In this document: piece by piece, positions 53,753-63,927 of the stretch
How the letters are laid out: the number at the start of each line of letters is the position of its first letter
Position numbering within the stretch: position 1 is the stretch's first letter
NCBI GenBank assembly: GCA_937863685.1
Contig: CALMGM010000009.1
Coordinates: 114,403-178,402 of the forward strand
DNA length: 64,000 bases
DNA from: an uncultured bacterium
Lineage (GTDB): Bacteria; Edwardsbacteria; AC1; EtOH8
Direction: 5' to 3'
Made by a program: the position numbers and the translations under genes
The notes under the pieces: generated by a model
Seen by the model: the letters and a program-made list of their open reading frames with translations, nothing else
Told to the model about the DNA's origin: nothing
Databases searched by the model: none

Positions 53753-54829
53753 CTATTGTTTTTTCTTTGATCGGTCCCACTTTATTACCTTGGCCGGACA
53801 ATTGCTTAGGCACTTGCCGCAGGCAAAACAGTCGGCATGAAGCTTATGTTGGTGGTAGATCCCCTCCATGGCCCGGGTGGGGCATACCCTGATGCAAGTC
53901 AGGCATTTGACGCATTCCTGGCGGCTTATCCGGGGGGACAACAGGCTGAGCTGTTCCACCGCCCAGCCCGCCAGTCCGAAGGGACAGAACAGCTGGCACC
54001 AAGGCCGGTAGAAAACAAGGCTCAGGAGCAGCATCAACGATATAAATATCATGCCCAAAAATCCGATATCCCCTGGTTTCAGGTTGAATGCTTTGAACGG
54101 ATCTATTGCGCCGATCCAGTCCAGGCCCCGGGCAAAGGCCCCCAGAATAATGCCTGACAAAATTATTGTCCGGATGCCGTTGGTCAGCCAGAAAGGCAGT
54201 TTGAACTTCCTGACCGGGCTGAAATTGACTGCATCCTGCAAGGCACCGAAATGACATCCCCAACCGCAGATGGATTTGTTGGAAACGAATACTAACAGCA
54301 GGAATACCGCCAAGGCCGCCATCCGGGGAGGAAAGAGGACCCCTTCTCTCCCGTACAGCACTATGGCATCCTTGACCGTGCCCATGGGATTGGGATCGCT
54401 GCCGAACATGAATCCGAATAATACTGCCGTACCGATCATCCATATCAGGCGGGTCCGGCCGGTGATCTTGTTTTTCATCAGCAGGACCGTAGCAGCCGTT
54501 AAGCTGATGATCCATAGGGCAAACTTTGACAGTATCAGCCGCCAATCCTTGGCTTTCTCGGTGGCCTGCAGGACCTTGATCTTGCGGATCACCGAGGATG
54601 CCTGCCCGATGCTGCGGCCGGTCTCCGGCAGTTTAAGGGAAGCCTCGGCCGTCTCCAGTTTCAGCCCCTTGAGCAATTTTGCCTCAGGGATTCCGTTGGC
54701 TTGGGCTATTCCCGATATTGTCATTGTGCTGTCAACCAGTATATCGCCGATCCCGGTCTCCTCGGCATAAACGGCAGTCCAGTATACGGCTACTGTAAAA
54801 AATACAAATAGGAACAGTTTTCTCTTCAT
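53753..54829 (-). CDS. 4Fe-4S membrane oxidoreductase, NapH/CcoG-like
   Basis: 358 residues. N-terminal signal peptide, a short soluble region (about 20-100), then five membrane helices with the paired cysteine motifs CGWGCHFGALQD (about 190) and CQLFCPFGLAG (about 275), and two C-terminal [4Fe-4S] motifs CVKCLTCIRVCP and CFACGKCLSNCP. This is the NapH/CcoG/RdxA layout for electron transfer at the membrane. A link to the Rnf-like trio at 10.8 kb is only speculative. Confidence 0.8.
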   Translation of the reverse strand: MKRKLFLFVFFTVAVYWTAVYAEETGIGDILVDSTMTISGIAQANGIPEAKLLKGLKLETAEASLKLPETGRSIGQASSVIRKIKVLQATEKAKDWRLILSKFALWIISLTAATVLLMKNKITGRTRLIWMIGTAVLFGFMFGSDPNPMGTVKDAIVLYGREGVLFPPRMAALAVFLLLVFVSNKSICGWGCHFGALQDAVNFSPVRKFKLPFWLTNGIRTIILSGIILGAFARGLDWIGAIDPFKAFNLKPGDIGFLGMIFISLMLLLSLVFYRPWCQLFCPFGLAGWAVEQLSLLSPRISRQECVKCLTCIRVCPTRAMEGIYHQHKLHADCFACGKCLSNCPAKVIKWDRSKKKQ

Positions 54830-54842
54830 ATATTTAATTCTG

Positions 54843-55544
54843 TCATTCGGCGAAGGCCTTGGCGGCGGCGCTCAGACTGTCCAGCAGTTTCTGGTAGGCG
54901 GCCAGGTCGGTCAGGACTTTTTTCTCTTTATAGGTGATCCCCTGGTCGTCGATCCGTATGCCGGGATATTTGTTGTACAGGGACAGCAACGCCTGCTGGA
55001 ACTCAGAACGCTTTACCAGATACTTGATCTTCATCTCATCCTGCCCGGAGATATAGACCTTGTTGTCAAGATCGGGGTTGCCAGTGCTGATGGATTGCTT
55101 GCCGAAAATATTTTTTCCCACCTTGGAGAGAAAATTGCCCACCACGATGTTCAATCCCATTCCCAGTGGTTGATTGAACAACAATTGCACTATCGTAAAG
55201 CTCTTCTTGTCCTTCTTCTCGGTCCGGATGATGACCTGATAGCCGTGATATTTCCCGGATACCCGCCAGGGGGAGAACCCCGTCGCCACCTTTTTGATCA
55301 GGCCCTGGAGGTCGAACCCGGCATCGCTGGGACGATGGTAGGCTGGACGAGGCCGTTTATCCTGGGACAAAAACGAAAAGGGATCTGTTTCGCTGAACTC
55401 CAGCCCCAATTTCAGGGCCACATCCCTCATCAACTTTTTCTGTTTCTTTAGGCTGAAGTAGCTGGCGATCAGGGCCGCCGCAAATATAACGGTGAACACC
55501 CCCAACGGGAAAAGGTCCTGTATCAATCTGGCGTCGAATTTCAT
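54843..55544 (-). CDS. Membrane-anchored protein of unknown function
   Basis: 233 residues. One N-terminal membrane helix (about 12-30), then a soluble domain with WRVSGKYHGYQVIIRTE and a C-terminal helix. No family recognised. It lies between the Fe-S membrane protein and rmuC, three bases from rmuC, so is probably co-transcribed. Confidence 0.6.
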   Translation of the reverse strand: MKFDARLIQDLFPLGVFTVIFAAALIASYFSLKKQKKLMRDVALKLGLEFSETDPFSFLSQDKRPRPAYHRPSDAGFDLQGLIKKVATGFSPWRVSGKYHGYQVIIRTEKKDKKSFTIVQLLFNQPLGMGLNIVVGNFLSKVGKNIFGKQSISTGNPDLDNKVYISGQDEMKIKYLVKRSEFQQALLSLYNKYPGIRIDDQGITYKEKKVLTDLAAYQKLLDSLSAAAKAFAE

Positions 55545-55547
55545 GAT

Positions 55548-56669
55548 CTACTCCGTACTCTCTCTGTTTGATTCCAAATGTTTTCCCTCCACGCTCTCCA
55601 GACGTTCCTCGAAACGGACCAGCCTCTTCTCGGCCTCCTCGTATTTTTTCCAGGCGTTTCCGATATGGGTTCCCACCACGTCGAACTCCCCCCGGAATTT
55701 GCTGAGATCCCCGGCCAAACGGGACAATGATTCGATTATCTCCTGGGCCCTCTCCTCCACTTTCATGCCCCTCAGGCCCAGGATGATGGCCTGCAGGTAG
55801 GCATAGAGCGAGTTGGGCGAGACCGGGATCACCTTTTGCTCTATGGCGTAGGTGGAGATGGATTTTTCCTCGCCGAAGTTCTCGTCCTTGATGATGGTCT
55901 CGTAATAGACATTCTCGGCCGGGATGTACATCAGGGCGAAGTCGAAGGTCCCCTCGTCCGGCAGGATGTATTTGGAGGCTATGGCATCGGCGTGTTTCTT
56001 GACGTCGGAGACGAATTTCCGGCGCCAGGTCTTGCGGTCATCGTCGCTTTGGGCCGTCAGCATCTTCTGAAAATTCTCCAGCGGGAACTTGGCGTCCACC
56101 GGCACCAGCTTGTCGGACAGCTTGACCACGGCATCCACCTTCTCGCCGGAGCGGAAGGGGTACTGCAGTTCGAAATGGTGCGGCGGCAGGATCTGGGCCA
56201 GCAGATCGCCCAGAAAATATTCCCCCATCCCGCCCCGCAGCTTGGGTGACCGGAGGATATCCTGCAGCGAGGAGATGTCCTTTCCCATCTCCTGCATGGC
56301 ATCGGTGGCTTTGGAGAGTACCCCCAGCTGTTTCTGGACCTCGCCGATCACCCGGGCGGCGCTGTCCAACCGGTCTCCCACCGTTTTGGTATTGCCCTCC
56401 AGCCGCTGGCTGACCGATTCCATGGAGTTGCCTATCTTGCGGTCCACTTCGGCCAGCCGTGAATCCAGGGTCTGCCTGGTCTCCTGCAGGCGGCCGTCCA
56501 GGGATGATTTGGTGTCCTGCAGCCACTGGCTCATCAGGTTGAGGGACTGGTCGTTCTTGGTGGAATCTTTTAGCTCCCGCAGGGCCCGGTCGGTCCTTTG
56601 CTGCATCCACACCAGGACCGCGCCCAGCAGCAATACGGCGGCAGTTATCAGGATATAGATCAATGTCAT
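55548..56669 (-). CDS. rmuC: DNA recombination protein RmuC
   Basis: 373 residues. N-terminal membrane helix (about 2-18), coiled coil (about 25-125), and the RmuC core with SPKLRGGMGEYFLGDLLAQ, VDAKFPLENFQKML and YIPAENVYYETII. RmuC is associated with limiting inversion/recombination. Complete and unbroken. Confidence 0.94.
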   Translation of the reverse strand: MTLIYILITAAVLLLGAVLVWMQQRTDRALRELKDSTKNDQSLNLMSQWLQDTKSSLDGRLQETRQTLDSRLAEVDRKIGNSMESVSQRLEGNTKTVGDRLDSAARVIGEVQKQLGVLSKATDAMQEMGKDISSLQDILRSPKLRGGMGEYFLGDLLAQILPPHHFELQYPFRSGEKVDAVVKLSDKLVPVDAKFPLENFQKMLTAQSDDDRKTWRRKFVSDVKKHADAIASKYILPDEGTFDFALMYIPAENVYYETIIKDENFGEEKSISTYAIEQKVIPVSPNSLYAYLQAIILGLRGMKVEERAQEIIESLSRLAGDLSKFRGEFDVVGTHIGNAWKKYEEAEKRLVRFEERLESVEGKHLESNRESTE

Positions 56670-56677
56670 CTTCGGTC

Positions 56678-57481
56678 CTATACCACGGTTATTTTCTTGT
56701 TGTGGCAGCAGTTCTTAAGTTTGTCGACATTGGCCCTGGTTGCCTCGTAGCCCACGTCTATCAGCTGTACTGCCGTTTTCAGGTCCCAGCTGGAGATCTC
56801 CCCGGTCTGGCATTTTATCAGCACGTCCATCTCCCTTTCGTAGATCTCCAGGATCTTGTCGTTGGCCAGCATCATGGAACGGATCCCGATCTCGAAAAGG
56901 TTGGTGGGCTCGTACTTGCCGGTGGCGAAGGCCACGCCAATCATCAGTTCCGGGTTGTATTTTTTCAGCGGTTTGATGGGCAGGGGGTCCTTGATCCCGC
57001 CGTCCGACAGCAGCCACTGGCCTATCTTGACCGGGGCGAACACCACCGGCACCGAGCAGGAGGCCCGCACCACCGGGGCGATAAGATCGCCAGGATCGTT
57101 GGGAAATATCACCTCATCCCCCGATATCAGGTCCACGGTGGCCACCGAAAAGGGGAGCTTGAGCTCGCTGAAGCGGCGGTCCTTGCCGATCAGCTCCTCC
57201 ACCAGCTTCTCGATAGGTTCGGACGACACCAGCCCCTTGTTGCGGAATATCATGGTGGGGCTCATCAGCTGGCTCCAGGAGATGGTTTTGGCGATATCCT
57301 CCAGCCGGCCGGCGCCTATCCCCGAGGCATACAGGGCACCTATCAGGGCGCCGCCCGAGGTCCCGGCCAGCACGTCGACCTTGACGTTTTCCTCCTCCAG
57401 GGCCTTTAACACTCCGATGTGAGCCAGGCAGTATCCCACCCCTCCGGCCAAAGCCAGACCTATCTTGGGTCTTGTGTTCAT
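56678..57481 (-). CDS. Patatin-like phospholipase, copy A
   Basis: 267 residues. Patatin fold: nucleophile Ser42 in AGTSGGALIG and Asp160 in LSDGGIKDP form the Ser-Asp dyad. The oxyanion-loop, normally GGGARGxAH, reads AGGVGYCLAH, with GYC replacing the usual ARG. The same substitution is in the paralogue 18 bases upstream. Likely a lipid acyl hydrolase, but the altered loop could change activity. Confidence 0.88.
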   Translation of the reverse strand: MNTRPKIGLALAGGVGYCLAHIGVLKALEEENVKVDVLAGTSGGALIGALYASGIGAGRLEDIAKTISWSQLMSPTMIFRNKGLVSSEPIEKLVEELIGKDRRFSELKLPFSVATVDLISGDEVIFPNDPGDLIAPVVRASCSVPVVFAPVKIGQWLLSDGGIKDPLPIKPLKKYNPELMIGVAFATGKYEPTNLFEIGIRSMMLANDKILEIYEREMDVLIKCQTGEISSWDLKTAVQLIDVGYEATRANVDKLKNCCHNKKITVV

Positions 57482-57499
57482 TTATCCGCCAAGTTGAAT

Positions 57500-58282
57500 T
57501 TATATTGTCGCTGATTGGGTTTGTTTTTTGATATCTATCATGACGTCCTCGGCCGCCAGCCGGCCCACTTTGATCAGGTCCAGCGCCGCCTGCAGATCCC
57601 AGCGGCTGGTCTGGCCCACGTGGCATTCTATCAGGACATCGGCGGCCTTCCGGGCCGTCTCCCGCCTTTCGTTGTTGGCCACGCTCATGGTCCGCAGGGC
57701 CACCTCGAACAGGTTTTTGGGGGCGGAACGCGATGGTTTGAAGCTTACGGCGATCACTTTATCCATGCCCCTGTCTTTTAATTCTTGAACTGGTATCGGC
57801 ACCATCATCCCGCCGTCCACCAACAGCCGATCTCCTGATTTAACCGGGGCGAACACCAAAGGCAGACTGCAGGAGGCCCGCACCGGAAGGGCGATGGTCT
57901 GGTCCTGGTGTTCGGGATAGATCACCTTTTCTTCTTTGACCAGGTCCACCGCCGTCACCAGCAGGGGGATGCTGAGATCGGCAAAACGCCGGTCCCTGCC
58001 CAGCAATTCGGTTATCATTTTTTCGATCGGCTCGGAGGACAGCATTCCTTTTAAGAGCAGGTGGAATCCCATCAGCTTGCGCCAGCTGATCTCCTTGGCT
58101 ATCTGCTCGATGCGGTCGGTCTTGATGCCCGAAGCATACAGCGCTCCGATCAGGGCCCCGCCCGAGGTCCCGGCGATCATATCCGGTTTTATGCCGGCCT
58201 CCTCCAGCACCCGCAAAACGCCGATATGGGCCATGCAGTAGCCCACTCCGCCCGACAGGGCCAGGCCGATCTTTGATGCCAT
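57500..58282 (-). CDS. Patatin-like phospholipase, copy B
   Basis: 260 residues, tandem paralogue of the downstream gene. Ser40 in AGTSGGALIG, Asp156 in LVDGGMMVP, and SGGVGYCMAH in place of GGGARGxAH. The two share their middle (SSEPIEKM/L...DRRFxxL) and ends. No signal peptide, so cytoplasmic. Divergence is moderate, so the duplication is not recent. Confidence 0.88.
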   Translation of the reverse strand: MASKIGLALSGGVGYCMAHIGVLRVLEEAGIKPDMIAGTSGGALIGALYASGIKTDRIEQIAKEISWRKLMGFHLLLKGMLSSEPIEKMITELLGRDRRFADLSIPLLVTAVDLVKEEKVIYPEHQDQTIALPVRASCSLPLVFAPVKSGDRLLVDGGMMVPIPVQELKDRGMDKVIAVSFKPSRSAPKNLFEVALRTMSVANNERRETARKAADVLIECHVGQTSRWDLQAALDLIKVGRLAAEDVMIDIKKQTQSATI

Positions 58283-58310
58283 TTTAATTTCTCCTGATTT
58301 TTATTTCACA

Positions 58311-59786
58311 TCAATAAGCTTTGGCAAACAATACCCGTTCCTTGGAAGGTTTCCCCGAATAAATGCAGAGGCCCGGCGTGGCCTCTCCGTCAAAGGGTAT
58401 ACACCTGATGGTGGCCTTGGTTTCCTCTTTGATCTTCTGCTCTGTTTCGGCCGTCCCGTCCCAATGAGCCGAGACGAATCCGGCTTTCCCATCTATAATT
58501 TTCCTGAACTCATCATAGCTGTCCACCTGATGGGTATTCTCCTGCCGGAATTTCAAAGCTCGGTCGTACAGGTTCTGCTGGATCTCGTCTAGCAGGGACG
58601 CCACCGTTTCGGCGGCCTGTCCAGCGGGATATAATTTCTTCTCCAAGGTATCTCGCCGGGCGATCTCCACCGTGCCGTTGGCCACGTCGTTGGGGCCGAT
58701 GGCTATCCGCACCGGGACTCCCTTCAACTCATACTCGGCGAATTTCCAGCCCGGCTTGTGGGTCTCCCGGTCGTCAAACTTTACACTGATGCCTTTGGCT
58801 TCCAGGGCGCTTTTAACCGACCGCGCCGCATCGCCCACCTTTTTATATTCCTCGTCAGTCTTGTAGATGGGAACGATCACCGCCTGCAGCGGAGCCAGTT
58901 TGGGCGGCAGCACCAGCCCGTTATCGTCGGAGTGGGCCATGATCAAAGCCCCCACCAGCCGGGTAGAGACGCCCCAGGATGTCGCCCAGACGTGCTCCAG
59001 ATTGCCGTCCTTGCTGGTGAATTTGACATCGAAGGCCTTGGCGAAGTTCTGCCCCAGAAAATGCGAGGTCCCGCACTGCAGGGCTTTGCCATCCTGCATC
59101 AGCGCCTCGATGCATAAAGTGTCGACCGCCCCAGCGAAACGTTCGTTTTCGGTTTTACGCCCTTTTATTACCGGCAGAGCCATGAAGTTTTCGGCAAATT
59201 CGGCGTAAACATCCAGCATGGTGTTGGTCTCGTCGATGGCTTCCTGGGCGGTGGCGTGGGCGGTGTGGCCCTCCTGCCACAGGAATTCCGCCGTCCGCAG
59301 GAATAATCTGGTGCGCATCTCCCAGCGGACCACGTTGGCCCACTGGTTGACCAGGATCGGCAGATCGCGATAGGACTGGATCCAGCCCTTGTAGGTGTTC
59401 CAGATTATGGTCTCCGAGGTGGGCCGAACTATCAGCTCCTCTTCCAGCTTGGCGGTCTCGTCTACAATGATGCCCTTGCCGTTGGGATCGTTCTTCAGCC
59501 GGTAATGGGTGACCACCGCGCACTCCTTGGCGAAGCCCTCGACATGAGAGGCCTCTTTGGTGAAGAATGATTTGGGAATGAACAGCGGGAAATAGGCGTT
59601 GGAGTGCCCGGTCCGCTTGAACATGGCGTCCAGCGCCGCCTGCATCTTCTCCCAGATGGAATATCCGTAGGGTTTGATGACCATGCAGCCGCGCACCGCC
59701 GAGTTTTCGGCCAGGTCAGCCTTGATGACCAATTCGTTATACCATTGCGAATAATCGGTTGCCCTGCTGGTAAGTCCTTTTGCCAT
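58311..59786 (-). CDS. proS: Prolyl-tRNA synthetase (type 3, archaeal/eukaryal-like)
   Basis: 491 residues. Class II motif 1 ([21 protein letters not shown]) and motif 2 ([18 protein letters not shown]), [23 protein letters not shown], motif 3-like [17 protein letters not shown], and a C-terminal anticodon and zinc-like domain ending in FAKAY. No bacterial editing insert (INS) is present, which marks the short type. Common in several bacterial phyla. Confidence 0.96.
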   Translation of the reverse strand: MAKGLTSRATDYSQWYNELVIKADLAENSAVRGCMVIKPYGYSIWEKMQAALDAMFKRTGHSNAYFPLFIPKSFFTKEASHVEGFAKECAVVTHYRLKNDPNGKGIIVDETAKLEEELIVRPTSETIIWNTYKGWIQSYRDLPILVNQWANVVRWEMRTRLFLRTAEFLWQEGHTAHATAQEAIDETNTMLDVYAEFAENFMALPVIKGRKTENERFAGAVDTLCIEALMQDGKALQCGTSHFLGQNFAKAFDVKFTSKDGNLEHVWATSWGVSTRLVGALIMAHSDDNGLVLPPKLAPLQAVIVPIYKTDEEYKKVGDAARSVKSALEAKGISVKFDDRETHKPGWKFAEYELKGVPVRIAIGPNDVANGTVEIARRDTLEKKLYPAGQAAETVASLLDEIQQNLYDRALKFRQENTHQVDSYDEFRKIIDGKAGFVSAHWDGTAETEQKIKEETKATIRCIPFDGEATPGLCIYSGKPSKERVLFAKAY

Positions 59787-59820
59787 TTTTGATCTTTCGT
59801 TTTTTTATTGCTATTGCTGT

Positions 59821-60840
59821 TTACGATATTCTCATCTGACCGTCTTTAGTATAAGATAACCCCAAATGCTTGTATGCTCTCTCGGTGGCTTCCCGTCCCC
59901 GCGGGGTCCGCATCAAAAAGCCCTCCTGGATCAGGTATGGCTCGTAGACCTCCTCCACCGTATCGGACTCCTCGCCCACCGCCACCGCCAGCGTGTTCAG
60001 ACCCACCGGCCCGCCGTTGAATTTCTTGATGATGGCCTCCAGGATCCTTTTGTCCATGTCGTCCAGACCCACTTCATCCACTTCCAAACGCAGTAATGAC
60101 CGTTGGGCTATGGCCGCGGTGATGTTGCCGTCGCCCTCCACCTGGGCGAAATCGCGCACCCGGCGCAGCAGACGGTTGGCCACCCGGGGCGTTCCCCGGG
60201 AGCGTTGGGCTATCTCCCGGGCCCCGCCGGGATCGATGCTGACGCCCAGGATCTTGGCCGAACGGAGTATTATCTGCTCCAGATCGTCATGGGTGTAATA
60301 ATCCAGCCGGTTGATCATGCCGAAGCGGGCCCGCATGGGCGCGGTCAGCAGACCGGCCCGGGTGGTGGCCCCGATCAGGGTGAATTTGGGCAGGTTCAGC
60401 CGCACCGAGCGGGCGCTGGGGCCCTTGTCTATCATGATGTCTATGCAGTAATCCTCCATGGCCGGATAGATATATTCCTCCACCATCCGGTTGATGCGGT
60501 GGATCTCGTCGATGAACAGCACGTCGTGCTCGCCCAGATTGGTCAGTATCCCGGCCAGGTCGGCCGGGCGCTCCAGCACCGGCCCGGTGGTGGCCTTGAT
60601 CTGTACCCCCATCTCCCTGGCGATGATATGGGCCAGAGTGGTCTTGCCCAGCCCCGGAGGGCCGCAGAACAGCATGTGGTCTATGGCCTCGCCCCGGCCC
60701 TGGGCGGCCTGGATGAATATCTTGAGATTGTCCTTGATCTTGTTCTGGCCGACGAACTCGTCGAAGCTTACCGGCCGGACCGAGGAATCGAACTCAAGAT
60801 CGCCCTCCAGCACATCGGGTATGGTTATTTTATCTGTCAT
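59821..60840 (-). CDS. ruvB: Holliday junction branch-migration helicase RuvB
   Basis: 339 residues. Walker [25 protein letters not shown], sensor [21 protein letters not shown] (in pieces: [18 protein letters not shown]), and C-terminal winged-helix [17 protein letters not shown]. Assembles with RuvA. No ruvC in the window; a possible ruvA 3' end lies at the right edge, three kilobases upstream. Confidence 0.97.
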   Translation of the reverse strand: MTDKITIPDVLEGDLEFDSSVRPVSFDEFVGQNKIKDNLKIFIQAAQGRGEAIDHMLFCGPPGLGKTTLAHIIAREMGVQIKATTGPVLERPADLAGILTNLGEHDVLFIDEIHRINRMVEEYIYPAMEDYCIDIMIDKGPSARSVRLNLPKFTLIGATTRAGLLTAPMRARFGMINRLDYYTHDDLEQIILRSAKILGVSIDPGGAREIAQRSRGTPRVANRLLRRVRDFAQVEGDGNITAAIAQRSLLRLEVDEVGLDDMDKRILEAIIKKFNGGPVGLNTLAVAVGEESDTVEEVYEPYLIQEGFLMRTPRGREATERAYKHLGLSYTKDGQMRIS

Positions 60841-60882
60841 GTTTGTATTTTTTAATTTTATACTTTATTCTTTTTGTAATCT

Positions 60883-60942
60883 GTCATTCCCGTGAAAACG
60901 GGAATCCACAAAGAACTGGATTCCTGCCTCCGCAGGAATGAC
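60883..60942. repeat. Two-unit inverted extragenic repeat
   Basis: Two small hairpins in inverted order, GTCATTCCCGTGAAAACGGG-AATCCA and TGGATTCCTGCCTCCGCAGG-AATGAC, whose outer ends match in inverted orientation. The single-unit form is at 13559-13584. It sits in the 176-base gap upstream of ruvB; the rest of that gap is AT-rich and otherwise featureless. Confidence 0.7.
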
Positions 60943-61016
60943 TCTATAACTTCATTGACAAGGCACAGATACAATTCACAATTAACTAATAACAATTAAC
61001 CACATTGCTTACCTGA

Positions 61017-62183
61017 TCATTGCCCCAATCTTTCCAGCAACACCTTGGCCTCATCGCTGCCCAGCTGGGCCGCCTTCTGGGCGTCGGCCAAAGCCGACTC
61101 CATATCCCCCCTGACGGCGTACAATCCCGCCCGGTTCAGGTAGGCGTCGCCGAAGGCGGGATCGATCTTGATGGCCTGGCTGAAATCCGCTGCGGCCTTG
61201 GCATAAAGCTTTTTCTGCAGGTAGAGCGCCCCGCGGTTGTTTAGCGCCTGGACATCCCTGGGATCCAGTTTAATGACTTGATTGTAATCCAGCAGGCTCT
61301 TGTCGATATTGCCCAGGGCATCATAGACCAGCGCCCGGTTGAAAAGGGCCTTGCTGTTGCCGGGCTTCAGCAGCAGCGAATGATTGAAATCATTCAGGGC
61401 CTTGGCATATTCCCCGGAATGATAATAGGCGATGCCGCGGTTATAGTATATCCTGTGGTCTTTGGGGGATGATTTGAGCGCCCGGCTGTAGTCCGCCGCC
61501 GCCTTCTTATGATCGTTCAGGCGGGCATAGGCGATGCCGCGGTTGATCAGTGAGATGACATCGTTCGAATCCACCTCCAGCGCCCGGGTAAAGGCGGTCA
61601 GGGCGGTGGTGGCATCGCCCGATTCCAGGGCCGCCAACCCCTGCTGGGCCGACTGGGCGGCCGACAGCTTCTGGGCGTTCTGCAGATATTTTATCTGGTC
61701 GGCAAATTTGGAATTATCCGAGCTGGCCCTTGCCAAAGACTTGTTGAGCTTGGCTATCTCGGCCAATGCCCTTTCGGACGATGCTTTCAGGGATTCCAAT
61801 TCCCGGGTCTTGGCCTTGTCCTCCCTCAGCCGGGCGACCGCAGTTGATACGCTGTCGGGATCGGCCTGTATCTGCGCTTTCAGCCAGTAGGTCTTGCCAT
61901 CCCATTTCTGGTCAATGACCTTGGTCTGCACCGCCCCGGCGGTGTAAACGGAGATGTCGTCCGAAACCACCATGCCGTTCTGGACCGTGGTCCCGCTGAC
62001 CAAATAGGTGCCGATCTCCTCCAGCAGAAGGCGCTTGACCTCGGTCAGGGCGATGGCCTGGCAGGTCAGCCGGCTGTCGTAGTCGCTGGCCTGGTAGGTA
62101 TGCTCGCGGATGAAGGTTTTAGTTGCAGCCTGGCAAAGATTGGCAAATAAAAGAATTGTTATAAATATTATTTTGAATTTCAT
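61017..62183 (-). CDS. Exported TPR protein
   Basis: 388 residues. Signal peptide (about 1-19), an N-terminal domain with HTYQASDYDSRLTCQAIALTEVKRLLLEEIGTYLVS (in pieces: CQAIALTEVKRLLLEEIG), a coiled coil (about 115-170), then about six TPR units (NRGIAYARLNDHKKAAADYSRAL, and so on) to the C-terminus. Periplasmic scaffold; partner unknown. It is seven bases downstream of the T9SS-like gene. Confidence 0.85.
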   Translation of the reverse strand: MKFKIIFITILLFANLCQAATKTFIREHTYQASDYDSRLTCQAIALTEVKRLLLEEIGTYLVSGTTVQNGMVVSDDISVYTAGAVQTKVIDQKWDGKTYWLKAQIQADPDSVSTAVARLREDKAKTRELESLKASSERALAEIAKLNKSLARASSDNSKFADQIKYLQNAQKLSAAQSAQQGLAALESGDATTALTAFTRALEVDSNDVISLINRGIAYARLNDHKKAAADYSRALKSSPKDHRIYYNRGIAYYHSGEYAKALNDFNHSLLLKPGNSKALFNRALVYDALGNIDKSLLDYNQVIKLDPRDVQALNNRGALYLQKKLYAKAAADFSQAIKIDPAFGDAYLNRAGLYAVRGDMESALADAQKAAQLGSDEAKVLLERLGQ

Positions 62184-62190
62184 TTGACGG

Positions 62191-63903
62191 TCAATTTACT
62201 TTTATTAATTTGATATTTGAGTTTCTACTGCCGTCAGATAGCCGGCAGAAATAAACCCCGGCCGCAGCCTTTTTCCCGGCAGCATCACAGCCGTTCCATT
62301 GTAGCTTATAATTGCCGGGAACCGTTCTATCGTTGTACAACACTTTCACCAATTGTCCCAGCGAATTATATATTGACAGATCTGCATTGCAGGGTTTGTC
62401 AACGGCAAAGGCGATATCGATATTTTGCCTGAATGGATTGGGGCCATGTAAGTTTAATGCAAATTTAAAATTGGTAGAAGTGTCAGACGGTTTCCCGGCT
62501 AGGCCTTGCGGAGATACCAAAAACCATCCGGTGCTGTCAACGGCTTCATTCCAGCCCGAGTCTATCGCTTCGGCCCTGAATCTATAATTTGCCGAATCAT
62601 CGGGCACCGTCCAATTAACCAGGGAATCCTTTGATATCATGTCAAAAATATTTTGCCATTCACTCTGCCCTTCCTTTTGGCAGTATACATTAAGAAAAGC
62701 TACATCATTTGAATGGCTGAACTGCACTTGAACAGTTTGACCTTTATAATATGTCGAATCGGCAACAGGTGAAGTTATCTGCACCCAGGGTGCTATGGTA
62801 TCGCGGCAGTAAATGGCAGAATATATCTTTTTATCATGATACCATGCCAAACATGGATTGCCCATTTGATCAAGTGATATATTCTTAACAGTACCGATCG
62901 TTATTGAATCCCAATTATTCCAACCCGACTGGGCGAAGTAATTCAAATAAATGATACTGTCTCTCTGGCAAACTAACCATACATATCCTTTTTTATCAAC
63001 AACCGAAAGCAAGGACCCACCAACTCCTAAAGAAACAGAGGTACGCCATGCCCCGCTGTCGTTAACCATGTGTCTTATGCTGTCTGTCGTATAAAAAGCC
63101 CAAACTTTATTTAAACTGTCGGTTACAAGTTGAAGATTACTAAAAAACAAATTTTCAGTGAAATCTATAATTTGATTATTGACATTTAACTTATGATGGT
63201 ATGTTGTCCCTAATTGCTGATATGTACACCATCCTTTCCAAACTGAATCATTTTTATCTATTGTTATAGATGGACGATAATGGTTTATTTCAGTTGCATC
63301 ATCATAACTGGCTTCAACGACTTGCGTCCAATTTGTATCATAACAAGTGCTATATATTCCAGATCCTTGCCCGGTCGAAATATGCATATGTTGCTCACTT
63401 ATAATATAAACCCGATCATTCTTTGATATTGCTAAATCCATATTTAAAGCGCCTGACCAGGAATAACACAATGATAAATCACTCCAATTGGTTTCAACTT
63501 CATTGCAGAAGGACTTATAAACCCCGTATTCATTTAATTTATTAGTATTATATTTTGGCAAGATTGTACCGTAATAAAAATATAAATAAGCCCTACCGAA
63601 GTTATCTTTGCCTGCCTTAATAAGGTCTGCATCATTATACCAACAGGCATCATCAATTTTAACTATTTCCCAATTATGGCCGTCGTATTTACTGGATATA
63701 AGCATCTCTACAGTATCGCTATATACGTGTCCCTCTAGCCAAAAGGACCACAGTTGATTATTAGTGCTAATAATTTCAATTGAAGTTGCTTGTATCGTAT
63801 CCGGATTTATTTGGGCAAAATGCCGCCACTGTCCTTCCTGGCCCAATGCCACAATAGACATAATGACAAGCAACAGAGAAACCAAACCTGTTTTTTTAAA
63901 CAT
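62191..63903 (-). CDS. Secreted protein with type-IX-like C-terminal sorting domain
   Basis: 570 residues. Signal peptide MFKKTGLVSLLLVIMSIVALG, a large region of weak beta-propeller-like repeats with NDRVYIISEQHMH and similar, a fibronectin-like segment (about 395-475), and a C-terminal tail starting HGPNPFRQNIDIAF with IYNSLGQLVKVL and AAAGVYFCRLSDG, ending KLIKVN. This tail matches the T9SS type A/FlgD-Ig-like sorting domain. The gene is AT-richer than its neighbours. Cargo of a T9SS-like system is the likely role; the ligand is unknown. Confidence 0.8.
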   Translation of the reverse strand: MFKKTGLVSLLLVIMSIVALGQEGQWRHFAQINPDTIQATSIEIISTNNQLWSFWLEGHVYSDTVEMLISSKYDGHNWEIVKIDDACWYNDADLIKAGKDNFGRAYLYFYYGTILPKYNTNKLNEYGVYKSFCNEVETNWSDLSLCYSWSGALNMDLAISKNDRVYIISEQHMHISTGQGSGIYSTCYDTNWTQVVEASYDDATEINHYRPSITIDKNDSVWKGWCTYQQLGTTYHHKLNVNNQIIDFTENLFFSNLQLVTDSLNKVWAFYTTDSIRHMVNDSGAWRTSVSLGVGGSLLSVVDKKGYVWLVCQRDSIIYLNYFAQSGWNNWDSITIGTVKNISLDQMGNPCLAWYHDKKIYSAIYCRDTIAPWVQITSPVADSTYYKGQTVQVQFSHSNDVAFLNVYCQKEGQSEWQNIFDMISKDSLVNWTVPDDSANYRFRAEAIDSGWNEAVDSTGWFLVSPQGLAGKPSDTSTNFKFALNLHGPNPFRQNIDIAFAVDKPCNADLSIYNSLGQLVKVLYNDRTVPGNYKLQWNGCDAAGKKAAAGVYFCRLSDGSRNSNIKLIKVN

Positions 63904-63927
63904 GGGTTCCCCTTTTAAAAGAAATTC

